Assembly: GCA_037043015.1 (NCBI GenBank)
Contig: CM073321.1
Coordinates: 13,710,001 to 13,774,000 of the forward strand
From: Bryum argenteum
Lineage: Eukaryota > Streptophyta > Bryopsida > Bryales > Bryaceae
Direction of reading: 5' to 3'
Length of the DNA stretch: 64,000 bases
The notes under the pieces are model-generated. The model worked only from the letters and a program-made list of their open reading frames with translations. It did no database searches and had not been told where the DNA came from. Position 1 is the first letter of the stretch. Each line of letters opens with the position of its first letter. Positions 1-11,907 of this stretch are shown here, in pieces. The position numbers and the translations under genes were made by a program.

Positions 1-509
1 GACTGTCCAATCCAAAAACATATCTATATGCATGTTATAGTGTGTTTGGTTTTTATATCTTTCCGTGTTCTATTTTTGGAATTATTTAATATCAAACCAC
101 TATAGTGTGACGGAATATGAAGGTCCAAGCATTTATTCTTTCCCAAAAACATCTATAAAAGGCATTTTACTTTACATACTTTGAGAGTAGAATTTCATTT
201 GCTTCTTTGACTCAACCTAAATATTTGTCTTATAAACGTGTATAAAATAAGATAATCTAGATTGGTGTAAAATTGCTAAACCATTTTAGGTGATGTTTCA
301 AATTTAGTTAAAATAATAGAGACCTTATCAATAAGCTACCATAGTCATTAGAAACAAAATAATGGAAACCATACAATCTTCTCAACATGGTGTCCAATTT
401 CATTGGAATATTGCTACAATTAGCAGTGATTGTGGATTACCAATAGAATTCCAATAGAAAGACCTTGCAAAATCATTTCAAAGAAAATAAGAAATAATTA
501 TAATAAAAC
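1..509. other. AT-rich intergenic sequence
   Basis: No reading frame of note, RNA gene or clear repeat is visible here. The sequence is AT-rich and of ordinary complexity up to the start of the minisatellite. Confidence 0.6.
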
Positions 510-1067
510 CATCGGGGTTTCATCCGAGCATAGGCTTTCATCTTGGTATTAGCGGATGTTTTATCCGCACACAGGGCTTCACGTAGGTACCAACGGATGT
601 TTCATCTGCGCACAAGGCTTCACCTAGGTACTAGCGGATGTTTCATCCAAGTACTGGGTTTCACGTGGGTACCAGCAGATGTTTCATCCGCGTACAGGGC
701 TTCACCTGGGTACCAGCGGATGTTTCATCCGCGCACAGGGCTTCACCTGAGTACCAGTGGATGTTTCATCCGAGCACAGGGTTTCACCTCGGTAACATTG
801 GATGCTTCATCTGAGTATTTGGTTTCATCTTAGTACCAGCGGATTTTTCATCAAAGTATATGGGGTTTCATCGAGGTACCATTGGAAGCTTCATCCAAGC
901 ATACGGGGTTTCATTGAGGTACCAGCGGATTTTCATCTAGGCAATGCAGGCAAATGGGGTTTCATTGAGGTACCATTGGATGCTTCATCCAAGCACATGG
1001 GGTCTCATCGAGGTACGAGCGGATTTTCATCCAAGCATATGGGGTTTCATCGAGGTACCATTGGATG
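510..1067. repeat. 41-bp minisatellite with an internal hairpin
   Basis: About 13 head-to-tail units of 41-42 bp. The anchor gcggatg falls at about 552, 593, 634, 675, 716, 757, 798 and 839, a constant 41-bp step, then drifts to about 42 bp. Each well-kept unit holds a 7-bp inverted repeat with a 3-base loop (GCGGATG-TTT-CATCCGC) followed by a cacagggcttcacctgggtacca-like half. The units nearest 1067 are more diverged. Open frames across the array exist only because the repeat lacks stops; 41 is not a multiple of 3, so successive units are read in different frames and they are not genes. Confidence 0.9.
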
Positions 1068-2555
1068 ATACCTGAGGCAAGCTTGCTTCCGGCCCTTGTG
1101 TCGTGAGTTACCGAACCGAGGAGACCAAAATTAACTCAATTTACCCTTACAACCTAGCAAGATGGTCCACCTTCCGGGTAACGTTCCACGGAGATTCTGT
1201 GAAGTGTGAAGACAAGACGAAATCCGGATTGATCACCGGGTTGACGCTACAACGACCAACACGTTCTAGTGTACCGGATCAGGGAACGCAAGAGTTTAGA
1301 CCTGACTGGTTCCTTAACCCAAAACCCCAGGGTGACCGGTTGATTCTGATCCGGTTGCTCTCCCCAACTAAACTATTACTTTGACCGGTTAGGGCATGTT
1401 AGTGAGTGATGATTTAATTTAACCTCCGTAAGTCCTCGGAGGGTTTCTCCCCGTAAGTTTTTAACAGAGCACGGAATGGGCACTCTCCTCCGGTTGATTA
1501 GGGTGACCGGAGTTTCACCTATACTCGTATCCTTCTCTCTCTCTCTACCCGGGTTCCTCCCTTACAACCGCCGCTATCGTCGGGTGATTTGTTTAAACGG
1601 TAGGTCACACCGCAACCGTCCGGTTCTCTCCTTCTCTCTCGGGCGACACAACTTGTGATCCGGTCTGCAGGTGAGTAGCATCCCACTACCCCGCCCCACG
1701 AGATTTCTACTAACGTATATCGGGGTTAGGCGGCACCCGGGGTTACGTGCAACTCCCGTCGTGGACTTTCCTCACCCGAATATCCCATCCGGGGTGGTTA
1801 TGCGGGGTGGCTTTACTCGCCAATCCCAACTCCTCTGTCCCGATCCGGTTGGAATCACAACCCCCTTGGCACTCGCTAAACACCTCCAGGACGCTCGGAC
1901 TCCTCTCACCGGGACCTCTTCGACGTCGTTACTCCTCCGGCTATCCCCTCCTCGGATATCTCGGACTCGTAACTACCCGGACCAACAAGGGACTTCCTGT
2001 CCCACAACCGGTTTTCAATCCTCACTTTACACAAGATACCAAGCAAATCACTCACACATACACAGCAAGGACGCAAGGTTTCTGATGCAAATTGAACCTT
2101 TACTCACAGAGGTGGATCGCAGAAAAGACCCGAAGGACTCCGCAGAGTCTTCGGTAAGTACAGAGGGTTCCGGATTTCCCGGAAACCCTATCAGATCCGG
2201 AATTCCCGGGCCTCCGAGATTCCCGGGTGAGTGGCCAAAAGGGCATCTACTATTTCTAGCTACCTCTAACCTAACTAATTTATTAATTAATATCTTCTTC
2301 CGGCGGCGTGGGGCGGCTCGAGGGGTCTGGCGGCGGGGGTATTCCTCCTGGGAGTGCCTTTCCACTCGCGGGGAGGGGAACCTGCCTCTTTGATCGACCC
2401 GAGTGTCGATGTAAAACCTCGGGTTTTACTGTGTCCTCCGGCTCTTCCACCTGTCCCGGAGTGCCTTCAACTTCGATGGAGGGGGCACGGGTTGGGCTTC
2501 CACTTCTTCCTGAGGGACCACGGGCTCCTCTTGCTGTTCCTGAGGGGCCACGGGT
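1068..2555. repeat. CCGG-rich noncoding block, diverged relative at 34.99-35.43 kb
   Basis: This block lies downstream of the minus-strand gag-like gene and is dense in ccggtt/ccgg motifs. Its first 460 bp (from gtgagttaccgaacc at about 1099 to cttacaaccgcc near 1570) line up with 34990-35430, sharing blocks such as tccaccttccgggtaa, gtgaagtgtgaa and ggagtttcacc. That marks it as part of a dispersed family, probably the noncoding part of the element that carries the gag-like gene. A 240-codon plus-strand frame (1671-2393) has no recognisable features and is probably chance. Element boundaries could not be placed. Confidence 0.55.
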
Positions 2556-5500
2556 TCATTCTGCTGGTCCTGTCGCCCGATCTCCCACCTCGTTGACTTG
2601 GGCCTCCGGGTGAGGTACTACCTCCTCAACCTGCTCGGGGAGTCCTGCCTCTTCTCCCGTGACACCGTCCACCGGATTCTCATCCGGTTGTTGAGAGGGG
2701 TTAACCTCTCCTTCTACCGCCTCTTCCACCTCGGAGGGACCAGGTAGCCCTACTTCACTCGGGATGTCACCTCCCCGAGGGGGAGTTACATCTCGGTCTT
2801 CCTCTCTGTCCTCCGGAACGCCACCATCAACTGGGATCCCCTGCTCTTCCGAAACGGGCAGGGACACTTCCTCGACCTTCATGGGCACCGGCCCCTCCGT
2901 GGGCACCTCTGGGGGTGCGAGCACCTCCTCTTCCGGAAGGGCTTCCTTCATCTCCACGTGGGGGAGGGCCCCCAGCAACCTTCCCGTGAGGGTTCGGAGA
3001 TCCTTGAGGCACTGGTTGATACCGGTTGCGTGCCTCCTGAGCAACTCCAGGGATTGGGGAGACTCGCTAATCCCAATCCGGGCATCGTAGAAGGTGGCCT
3101 TTGTTTGGGCCTCAGCATCCGGTTGCAGCACCTTCAGGATGGAGTGCAACACCGTCCTGTCAATATTCTGCAACCTCCGGAGTGCAGCCTCCTGCTCCTG
3201 TACGACCCTCCTGAGGGCTTCCACCTCCGGATGCGCCTCCGTGTCCGAGGGGTCCAGTTCACATTGGACTCCCACGGATGCCTTCTCCTTCGGCCGGGCC
3301 TTCAACACCAGCTCCACCTTCTCCCTCCTTAGCCGGGCTGTCTCTCGCTGCATCTCCTCGGCTAACTCCGGATACCTCTCTACGTTGGGGGTCTGGAAAA
3401 CCCGCTCGAGTCGCGCCAGGGAGGTGAACAACTGTTCATTCTCCCGATCTACCTCCTCTATGGCTAACCGAATGGGGTGGAGGATACCCTCGCTGGGTAT
3501 CCGGTAGTAAGGACGGGGGAGCACTGGGGTAGTGTTTCCCGTCCCGGGGGTCACAACTCCCCTGTGGGACGACTCCAGGGCTGCCACTGATGCTGGGGTG
3601 GCAGGGGCTGGGTCGCTTCTCTGCTCCGGTAACTCCAGCCGGGGAGGTGTGGTCGTCTCTGGAGTGTCTTCCTCCTCCGTGATAATCAGCCTTCTCTTCA
3701 CCTTGGGCTGGCTCTCCGGGATCGGTTCTTCTACCGGAGTAGGGGCCGGATCTCAGTCGGTGCGGGGTCCGACTTGGGGCCCGCTCCTCCTCGATCGCCC
3801 TCGGCTGAACTACCGGACTCGCTGACCTCTTCCTCTTCTTGGCCTTGCGCTTGAGGTTGGGTACCCTCCCTCCTGGGGGTCTCTCTCCGGGTGGAGGCAC
3901 CTCCGCATTGGTCCCTGCTGCAGCCACCTCCTCGTCGAGGTTCCCGCTCTCTACCGGGAGGGAGTCGGACGGGAGAACGTCTCCTCAAAAGCCCGTCGTG
4001 TCCTTCCTCCTCACCCCTCGGGATGGTCTTGCCTGTCGAGGTGGGGCTTCCTCTTCTTCCTCTTCCTCGTCGTCTTCGTCCCGGTCATCCTCCTCCGCGG
4101 ATCGGTCTCCACCCGCCTCGGCTATCTCCTCGGCCCTCCTCTCTGTTGGGCTCTTGTCCTCCGGATGAGAGGGACGACCTCTTCTTCTTCCTCCTCTTCC
4201 TCCTCTGCATTTGCCATGAGCAGGGAGGGCATCGCCTGGTGAGTCCGGGTAGGATTCACCGGACTACCTTCTCCTTCTTGAGTGGCCACCCGGGGTGCTG
4301 TGCTGGGTCCGGCTTGGCTGGGTCCCACCGCTCCGCCTTTGTCGAGTGGGCGGGTTCCGTGACCCCTCCCCAGGTCGGTGGCCCGGACTTCCTCCATCTC
4401 GTCCCCGACTCGGAAGAGGTCGGGCCTGCGATCCCGGATGGGAGGTCGTGCTTATCGTGCCAGTAGAAGATCTCCCGGTCGGTGAGGATGCCGTGCCGTT
4501 GATAGAGGTGGAAGATGTAGGGGGCCAGTGGACACCCTTTCTGATTCCCGATCTTCATCACCTCTCGCTGCACCACCTCGCTGATGATATGGTGCCACCC
4601 GACCTGCATCCGCCCATCGTAATTTGCCAGGATGGCCTTCATCAGCTTCACGGTGCAGGTATTTGGCTTGTCCGGGCTGAGTATGGGGAGGAGAAACCGG
4701 AGGAGGCGCATCACCCGGGGGTCCTTGCAATCCTCCGGTTTGAATCCATCCTTCTCTGTTGGCCCCCTGCGGAAATGGTTCCTCAACCCGTCATCTCCCT
4801 TCTTGTCGCGCACCTCTCCTTGAGGAGTGCCCGCAACACCAAGGGCCCAAGGGGGACACCGGAGTGACGCCCGGGCCTTGGGGTGCCAAGGTGAAGGGAA
4901 CCTAAGTGGGCCTAGTGTGGGAGAGGACCCCGGGCGTTGGAGACGCCTCTCACCCACGGAGACTAGGAGCCACGACGGAATGGACATGAGATTATGGAAG
5001 CTCATGTTGCCACGATTCCGGGATGCTAAGGAGCACCTCAGTTGGAGGTGTGAGCTAAAAGTTATGGGAGTTGGAAGATTGTGGGACTAAAGTGAGTGCT
5101 GTCCAGGGACAGTGCTGGACTGGGAAGCTGGCCCGGGACTCCCGAATCTTCAGAGGGGCATAACTCCCTCAATACTTGTCGGAATGAGGCAAGTAAGGTG
5201 TCTATCGGCATCTACTTGACGAGTAGATGTCGATAGAGTGGTCGCTCGTCGCGTTTGGATGCGGGACGAGGTAGATACGAGCCCTGGAAGGTTCGGGAAG
5301 TCTCCCGGGGCCTTCCAGCGGCTAAGGCATTGGGAGATTGGGTGGTCTTCCAAACTTTAGAGGTGTGAGGGTCCAGCCCTTCACCTAGGACCAGGGGCTG
5401 CCGAATCCCACAGAGTATACTATGGGGAGGGCTGGTCTCCTCCCCACTCCCATGGTGCCTTGGTGGTGTCCAAGGTGGGAGTCCCGAGTGGTGTGGCTAG

Positions 5501-6414
5501 TGTTGGGGCCTCACCATGGGGACTCCCAAGCCAAGGTGAGTCCCAATGGGTGGAGCTAGTGTTGGGGCTCCACCATGGGGACTCAAAGTGCAAAATGAGG
5601 CACGGTGGGTGGAGCTAGTGTTGGGGCTTCACCACGGTGGCTCATAAGGACAAGGTGAGTCCCGGTGGGGAGCTAGTGTTGGGGCTTCACCACGGGGACT
5701 CATATAGGCAAAATGAGGACCATGAGTGCTACCGATGTGGGGTGGTGTCTCACCGCCGGCGTTGTGATTACTTGGTGGCCTTGGGGTCACCATGGTGGTC
5801 ATGGGCGGTGGTGAGGAGACACCACCAAGTGCGGTTAGGCCGCGTGGTATGGGAGTGCCACCAAGTTGGGCCTTGGACATAAGTGGAAGTCCGCACCTAA
5901 CCATTGGCTACCTACGAAGGGGTTGAGTCCCGGTTGCATGAGTAGGAGGGATTGATAACCAAGCGGTGAGCTTGGTGGTTGGTATGGAGAGCTAACTTTG
6001 TGCATGTGGGGGATGTGCAGAGTTAGCGCTCGTGACACTTGCTAGAGTTGGGAAAAAGTTGGTGTAAGCTAAGGTGAGCTAGCAAGGGTTGCGACACTTC
6101 TTCTTGATGTAGCCGATTGGGGAATCCGGGAACTTGTAGGTTGCCCTCCAATGGCGAGGCCCCGAGTTATCCGTCTTCCCCCTCAGGGGGTGCGTCACGT
6201 ACATCTCGGGGAAGCGGTGGGTGACGGTCTCCTCGATGATGGCCTGATCCGCCAAATCCCACGGGGCATCGTACAGCCCGGCGCACCCCATCCGGAGGAG
6301 GTCCTCCCTCAGCTCCGCCTGGTGCAGCGGAAGTTCGGGCACTTGCGGCTTCACCGACTTGAGGGGGATCGGCATCCCGGGTCGCCATGGGACGACTTCC
6401 CTCCTCTTCGGCAT
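2556..6414 (-). pseudogene. Decayed gag-like plant transposon protein, split by a solo LTR
   Basis: Read from an ATG at 6414 (protein start MPKRREVVPW) the frame runs to the LTR insertion at 6101 and resumes at 4798. The central part (KDPRVMRLLRFLLPILSPDK to GILTDREIFYWHDK, about 4730-4450) has the spacing of the putative plant transposon protein family (PF20167-like), whose members occur in gag-only plant retroelements; this match is from memory. Downstream the frame changes near 4430 and again near 3750, ending in a proline/glutamate-rich segment with a predicted coiled coil (about 3500-3000: RLERVFQTPNVERYPELAEE, EALRRVVQEQEAALRRLQN). The insertion plus at least two frame changes make it non-functional as it stands. 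The start could lie upstream because the frame stays open to 6702. Confidence 0.5.
4804..6096 (+). mobile_element. Solo LTR of the Ty3/gypsy chromovirus family
   Basis: This is a complete 1293-bp LTR running from TGTCGCGCACC to GGGTTGCGACA with no internal region. It is flanked by a perfect 5-bp target duplication CTTCT (4799-4803 and 6097-6101). It is the same family as the LTRs at 13.5-22.9 kb and 54.5-62.6 kb. At several variant sites (aaagtgagtg, cggaatgagg, catataggc, gtgcagagtt) it matches the 3' LTR of the 14.8-22.9 kb copy rather than its 5' LTRs. Inside are about five imperfect repeats of roughly 67 bp built around gctagtgttggggcttcacca and a 15-bp hairpin (ctatcggcatctact and its inverse). 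Removing LTR and one duplication rejoins the host frame. Confidence 0.95.
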
Positions 6415-7039
6415 TGCTCCGGTTCTGCTCTTCTGCAGCTGCCCGGAAATACTCTCTCCCTGCCTTCCTGGACTGACTCCGGTAGAAACCCTACTTCCCG
6501 AAACCCTAACCTCACAGAACTTCGCTTTTTCAACTCTCGCGGATTGCTGAGCGCTCAAGACTGCTCGATCTCTCAGAACGCGCGGACTGGAATGGCTGAG
6601 AATGGAGGCGGCGGCTCCTAATAACAACAAACCGGAGTTCTCCTTCCGAGACATCATCACCCCGCACTCGAGACGTACACCGGGAATTACCCCGGTCATC
6701 ATTGAGCCGCCGGTGGTTCTGTCGGGCGCCCGCGAGTTTTCCGGCCCTTTCTCCGGGTCGACCGGCGGCCCCGGTCATCAATCCGGTAGGAGAACCGGCC
6801 CATCCGGGCATCTCAGGGTATCAGCCGGATATCAATACGGGTATCCGGTAGGCTCTAAAATCCCCTAAGGTTAGCCGGAGGAATCCTAACACAAAATTAC
6901 TACCTACAAACCGGTTTAAGCAGACCGATTTTTATTTCCACTTGCTAAAATTACCCTTTTACTCCTAATTAATTGCTAAAAACAAAAATATTGGAGAACA
7001 GGGTTCGACACCTTGGTTTCTCTTCTTCCAAGACGCAAC
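6415..7039. other. 5' flank of the gag-like gene
   Basis: This is ccggt-rich sequence similar in style to 1100-2500 (ccggtaggagaaccgg, ggtatccggtagg), followed by AT-rich DNA. It probably holds the 5' untranslated part of the gag-like element. No promoter motif can be named with confidence. Confidence 0.3.
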
Positions 7040-7330
7040 GATGGCGTCGGTGTCTCTTCTTCCGAGACGGGACGTTGCTACCGTGTGAGCGTTGAGCGGT
7101 GGGCGGTAAGATTTAGAATTTTTAGGGCTGAGTTTGTATTTTTAGTAAAATTATTTCTAAAAATAGTTTTTAAAAAGATTTTGGGAATAATTTTCGAATA
7201 TTCCCAGGAATATTCGAATATTCTAGACTTATCACCGTAGATTTGGTGACCCAAACCCGTGGAAATAAAGTTTGAATTCCCTGAATTTTGTGAGACTTGA
7301 GCTAAAAACTCGACAATAAATCACAAATTT
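7040..7330. repeat. Terminal sequence shared by the two Mutator-like copies
   Basis: This AT-rich stretch contains gtgagcgttgagcggtg, tttttagtaaaat and gaatattcgaatattc. In inverted orientation it matches 34290-34620, which lies at the same distance beyond the SWIM-encoding exon of the second copy (tttactaaaaata, caccgctcaa, ctcaacgctcac). It therefore probably belongs to the 3' end of the Mutator-like element. The exact terminal inverted repeat and target duplication could not be identified. Confidence 0.5.
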
Positions 7331-7528
7331 TTAAATGTCAAGCGGTTTTTAAGGTAATATTTCTAAGTGAATAGTACTCCGAGTTAGACAAATTGGCAAG
7401 GTTTGCTGTACATGTAGGTACTGGTATAATTATTTTTAATCAGTTGTGAAAAAATATCACATACATTGTAAAGCACACAATCATAAGACTAACACATAGC
7501 ATACGTAGATGAAGAGATATAAGGCATT

Positions 7529-8303
7529 CTAATCTGTAGCATGGTCTAGGATTCCTCCCTCCAGAATCTTCTTCACCTCGTTGAAACTAAGAGTGGCCGC
7601 GTGGATGAATAGGTCAGCATCCGGATCAAATTTGCAAACCAATACCGTGATGAAGTATAGGTGCTTGCACGGTCGATATGGATCTCTTCTTCCTAACGTA
7701 GAAATGGTTTTCTTGAACACAAAGCATGAGCAATCCGGGAATTTACTAATTGAAAGTCTATAAACTGCATCCGAATCCGACTCCAAGTCTACGATACACC
7801 CAAAACCAGGCTGCGGGATCATGGTCACCCTCAGAATTCTGGCCTGCATTGACGTGGCAGACTCAATATTCTTCATGTGCTTTGAAGTCACAGATGGAAT
7901 GCGTTTCATGTTCTTCGATCTTCTTGACCTCGAGTACACGTCTGGCTTCTCCGGGACTGGAATATGGGACAAGTCTCTTGGTGGGGCAACATTATTGAAA
8001 GTGCGGTGCGTAGGAAGCTGTTCTTTTTGTGGTAGTCGAAAGCCCGCAATCTCTAACGCCTCCATCTCATCACGTGTAAGATTAGTCCCTATCTTAACAG
8101 GCCATATTGAAGGAATAGGGGGTCTATCCTCGCTTTGAGAGAATGGCTCAATCCACTTGCGACGATGACCCTTCACACACCTGTCAATATCATCCGCACA
8201 AAAAAAGAACTGATCAATTTTTCTTGGCCCCTCTTGAGGGCGTTGCCATACTCCGGTGTAAGTTGGAGCTGCTGTCGCCTTCCCCTTCTGAATAATTCGT
8301 GAG
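7529..8303 (-). CDS. Mutator-like transposase, SWIM zinc-finger exon
   Basis: This is the 3' coding part of the Mutator-like gene. It encodes a CxC...CxH SWIM zinc finger (CSC at about 7735, PCKHLYF at about 7660), expected at the C-terminus of MULE transposases and thought to bind DNA. It ends ILDHATD-TAG at 7529. Coding similarity to the second copy (33292-34083) extends upstream to about 8275 (ATAAPTYTGVWQRPQEGP, then FFFCADDIDRC). Comparison suggests a 1-bp loss near 8300 (QKSKM then stop, while the paralogue continues KKCESRI), so this copy is probably inactive or has an unrecognised splice. Confidence 0.65.
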
Positions 8304-8964
8304 TCACATCTTACTCTTTTGCATGATACCCCAACAAGCCTTGGCAGAATTCTCCTTCAAACGGGCAATGTGCCACAGCCTCTCGTCTACTTTAGTCTCC
8401 TGAACAGCAGTCACACGTTCAATACTAGGTCCAGCAAAAGTGGATGGTAATGTCGGTGGCTCCTGAAGTTCATCCTCTTCATGGATAGTACTCAGATTTT
8501 TAGCACAGGCTCGGGTAACTCTTCTCCCAATTCGAGGATGTGAGTAGCTCACGGTGTCAGGTCTGTGCGTTTCATCATCAGCTCCAATTGGAAAATCAGC
8601 CTTACGTTTCTTGGATCCGAACACCTCTGCCCCCTCAAGGTGGGCGTCGCGGGTACAAATCTTTTCAGCTCCTGGATAGTCAGAAACTGCCTTTGTAAGG
8701 CCCGATGGATCGCCGGTTCGTTGAGCTTTATGGGCAACACGAAGTAATAGTTCTTCGGATGTTGGTCCACTACCACCCTTGCCACCTCCGTTGAAGTCGT
8801 GGTAACCCACTACTTGGAGGAAAGCACGAACATAATCATCAACAGCTGCAACGTACAAGTCCCCACCTTTGTTGCCGGATGCTTGCAACCATTTGTTATG
8901 GATAGATTCCGCAAGGTTACATGAAGGCATCTTCGCCAGCTCCTCCGCAGAATATTTATTTTCC
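8304..8964 (-). CDS. Mutator-like transposase, middle helical exon
   Basis: The exon starts after a clear acceptor (pyrimidine tract then ttgcag) at 8964 and opens ENKYSAEELAKMPSCNLAES, followed by IHNKWLQASGNKGG. In MULE-type transposases a helical segment of this kind (NLAESIHNKW) follows the catalytic core. It ends in a variable linker (SKKRKADFPIGADDE looks like a nuclear localisation signal) and in ERLWHIARLKENSAKAC, which the second copy also keeps at 33237-33285. The frame then has to change to reach the SWIM exon. Confidence 0.6.
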
Positions 8965-9355
8965 TGCAAGGTGCAAAGACATTTGACTTAGTAACCAAAA
9001 AACTTGATCACGATATCCAGAGCGGGTTAGACTTTCGTCACCGAAAGTCTGATCTAAAAATAGATTTTTTTAAATTTCAAATATTTTAAAATGTTGTTAA
9101 TGTAATCTATAACAAAAATTATACGACAAAAAAGTAAATAAAATTTACGGATTTACTTGACATAAAAGCACGGTACATAATTGGTACAGTGGCTGCGGAC
9201 TCACCAGTTCCATGAACCCACCCCATTGCCTGTATCAGTTCCATGAAGACAACCTACTGCCTGTATCGGAAGTGCCAAAATGCAAGCCAGTGTTCGAGAT
9301 GACCTAATCCAACTTCGGAGGTGGCCTGCGCCGACGCCCACCGCGCTCGGATCGC

Positions 9356-11389
9356 CTAGTATCTTGTCTCCGCCTCAGCCATGGTGCGTACATCTTTGTA
9401 TTGCTTACAAAGATGTCGATGTTGATCTTGCAGCTCGTGCACGATGTATTGTTTGGTGTGTTTCTCTAGGGATTGAGTCCAATGGAAGTAGCAAGTTCGT
9501 TCGCGGCCTTCCATAGGGACTTTAGGGTCACCGGAGCCGTAAATGATCCGCACGGCGTTCCAGTTGGCTTGCGCACTGTCGGCCATGAACCCTTGAAATT
9601 GCGGCGCTTCCACTCCGTTCCTGCCCATGACGTGGTTTAGGTTCTTCCAGAATACGATTTGAGCTTCTCCGTCTTCAGACTGGAAATCACAGCATGCAAT
9701 AGTTAGAATGCGGCAGATTTTTGAGTCATAAACGTGGCACGCCATGGTGGTCCAGTTCTTGACACGCTTGACGTGGTCGAACATCATCCACGCATGGGAC
9801 AGGTCGCCTCCGGGCTGCATACGACGAACAAGGTCAACACCGCTTCCGGGGCCGACCTCGGACATCTTGAATATGAATACTTTGTCACTTTCATCTCCTT
9901 GCCCCGGGAATTGGTTACGTTGGATGTAAGCCCAGTTGCTGAGGCCTCGAAGCTTGGTGATCCCATCAAGAACACCGTATCTGCGCAAGTGCTTAAAAGT
10001 GGTAATACGATTCCTGACGCAGAGAGAGTTCAGCTCTTTACACTGATCGGAGATAGGTTCTAGCTCCTGGAGTGTGAGCTTGGAGGTTACAGGGTCACCT
10101 TCTTCACGGAGAAGGAAGTTTCCGAGTAAGTCCTTGCTAGCCTCCATGACTATTTTGGACGTGGTAGCTTGTGGGTTACGTTCTACGTGCTCCTCTATTA
10201 ACTCATCAATTATTTTACGTGCACATCTGTAGTCTCCGACCTTGACAGGATGTTCGTGGGTACCGATATGCACACACGCTCGCTCTTGACTCTCCTCTCC
10301 GAAGACGTAAAATATTTTAGAAGGGCATAGTGCAACACAAGCGGGAGGTTCTTTGTAGATCTTACAGACCAGTGTTGAAGAAGGAGGAGGCGCGTAGCCG
10401 ACCGGGAAGGGGTCCTTGGTAAAGCCCTCGAACTCCACCTCATTAACCTCTGCTCTGCGGTCAGGTCGTAGTAAGTAGCCGCAATTTCCATTGTGGCATT
10501 GAAGATGACCTACACAGTTAGAGTAGCGGAAAGACAAACCGAGGTTGTTACTAATGGTAGTAGTCATTGTCCTGGTCCACACATGACCGTTGTATCTTTT
10601 GTCCATCCCTTCCATAGATTTGGCTACCTTGACAGCAGTGGTTGGTAGAACGGGAGGGAGAACATAGAGGACATCACCGTTGAAAGTGGGAGGCAGGAAA
10701 GAGACGTTGTGAGTACGAATGGAATGGAAATCTATTTTTTTGAGGATAGTTTTGTTGCGAGACATACTACCAAGTCTACGAAGCGAGGAAAGAATGTTTT
10801 TGGGTTTTACGACTTTGGACGCGGGAAGAGGAACAGGGGTGGTTCTGAGACTGTGTTCAGAACCAGACGAGGGTGGATGCAGATTCGATGATAGTCGACG
10901 GGACTGCATGGACGCTTTTCTTTCATCGTCGGATGAATCAGAAATATCAATTCGGACTTCAAGTCCGGGTTCGACCTTGACACGAGCAAGAACTCGAACA
11001 ACAGTGGAGATGGTAGAAGAACTACGAGGAGTGAGGAGGACAGTGGAGGCGTTCATGACAGACTCTGTCATGCCGAAGAGTCGATACTGTCCGGGCTGTA
11101 GCTTATACATTCTACAATTACTGTCTAGGTCGACTGGTTCGACAAGGACGGAGTACTGGACAAGATTAGTGTTTGGATCCAAGACATGTTTCTCTAACCA
11201 AAGAGAGAACTCATCAAACCCGAAACGAATTGCTAGCCAAGACAGAGTGACTTCAGCCACTCCACCCACCCCCGGAGGAATACAGATGGGAGGACTTAAG
11301 TCTTCAGACCTAATGGCAATGACGTTTGCAGCGGGAGGTAAGGGACTGGAGGATGCCATGATAGACGTAGGCGAATTGGACATCATCAC
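9356..11389 (-). CDS. Mutator-like (MULE-type) transposase, catalytic exon
   Basis: A 677-codon frame with ATG at 11389. The N-terminal third is low-complexity and Ser-rich. The middle has a Cys/His cluster (CVGHLQCHNGNCGYLLRPDR, about 10510-10460) that may bind zinc. The C-terminal half looks like an RNase-H-fold core: ACHVYDSKICRILTIACCD (about 9750-9680) for the first acidic strand, FQGFMADSAQANWNAVR (about 9605-9545) for the second, then CYFHWTQSLEKH (about 9500-9470), the C-x-x-H pattern usual in MULE transposases. It would cut and move its element in the nucleus. The exon ends in the intron before 8964; no perfect donor could be fixed. Superfamily assignment rests on motif order and the later SWIM finger. 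Confidence 0.6.
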   Translation of the reverse strand: MMMSNSPTSIMASSSPLPPAANVIAIRSEDLSPPICIPPGVGGVAEVTLSWLAIRFGFDEFSLWLEKHVLDPNTNLVQYSVLVEPVDLDSNCRMYKLQPGQYRLFGMTESVMNASTVLLTPRSSSTISTVVRVLARVKVEPGLEVRIDISDSSDDERKASMQSRRLSSNLHPPSSGSEHSLRTTPVPLPASKVVKPKNILSSLRRLGSMSRNKTILKKIDFHSIRTHNVSFLPPTFNGDVLYVLPPVLPTTAVKVAKSMEGMDKRYNGHVWTRTMTTTISNNLGLSFRYSNCVGHLQCHNGNCGYLLRPDRRAEVNEVEFEGFTKDPFPVGYAPPPSSTLVCKIYKEPPACVALCPSKIFYVFGEESQERACVHIGTHEHPVKVGDYRCARKIIDELIEEHVERNPQATTSKIVMEASKDLLGNFLLREEGDPVTSKLTLQELEPISDQCKELNSLCVRNRITTFKHLRRYGVLDGITKLRGLSNWAYIQRNQFPGQGDESDKVFIFKMSEVGPGSGVDLVRRMQPGGDLSHAWMMFDHVKRVKNWTTMACHVYDSKICRILTIACCDFQSEDGEAQIVFWKNLNHVMGRNGVEAPQFQGFMADSAQANWNAVRIIYGSGDPKVPMEGRERTCYFHWTQSLEKHTKQYIVHELQDQHRHLCKQYKDVRTMAEAETRY

Positions 11390-11907
11390 AAGTGCGCACA
11401 GAAAGAGAGTCTGATGTGCATTTCAAATGTTCAAATACTTGAATTTGGTGTAGGGTGTTGGCATAGGTATAGAATACCTATTAGACGTAATTACTTATAA
11501 TAAAACATACAGATACCGCTACTCTGAATTGTGAGCATGATGATTTATATGCGCATAACCAATAATATTTACATTATCTGGCCTGACAAAATGCCATTAA
11601 GTAGTTAGGATTAAAAATATTAGAGCCGTCGATAAAATAAGTAGCTGTAAGATGTAAAGTGACGGCGGCAGTCATTGTCAAAGATTTAGTTGGATAATAG
11701 ATGCGATTAAAATTTAACTTATTTTGGATTGTCAGACACGGTCATAGCGGGATGCTAGGGAATACGCGGTGGATAATTAGGGTTTCTTAGCCGCATGGGG
11801 AACTTATATATTGGAGTTCAAACTCATAGTTCAACCTCTTTATTGGCAGTGGGATCACTTGGACTCGTTAGCTTGTACGTGTGATAAATCTCCTCATTGC
11901 AAGCAGT
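11390..11907. other. Divergent intergenic region
   Basis: About 500 bp separate the leftward transposase gene from the rightward gene at 11908. It is AT-rich and presumably holds both promoters. A tatata-like stretch (cttatatattgg, about 11801-11812) precedes the rightward start by about 100 bp. Confidence 0.35.

Noticed and set aside
543..1068. Two open frames of 96 and 88 codons
   Set aside because: They are readings of the 41-bp minisatellite in shifting frames.
1671..2393. A 240-codon plus-strand frame
   Set aside because: No recognisable composition or motif; it lies in the noncoding CCGG-rich block, whose relative at 35 kb does not keep the frame.
4827..6038. Recurring 87-, 91- and 67-codon frames present in every long LTR copy
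   Set aside because: They recur because the LTR is repeated; frames exist on both strands over the same bases and show no protein features.
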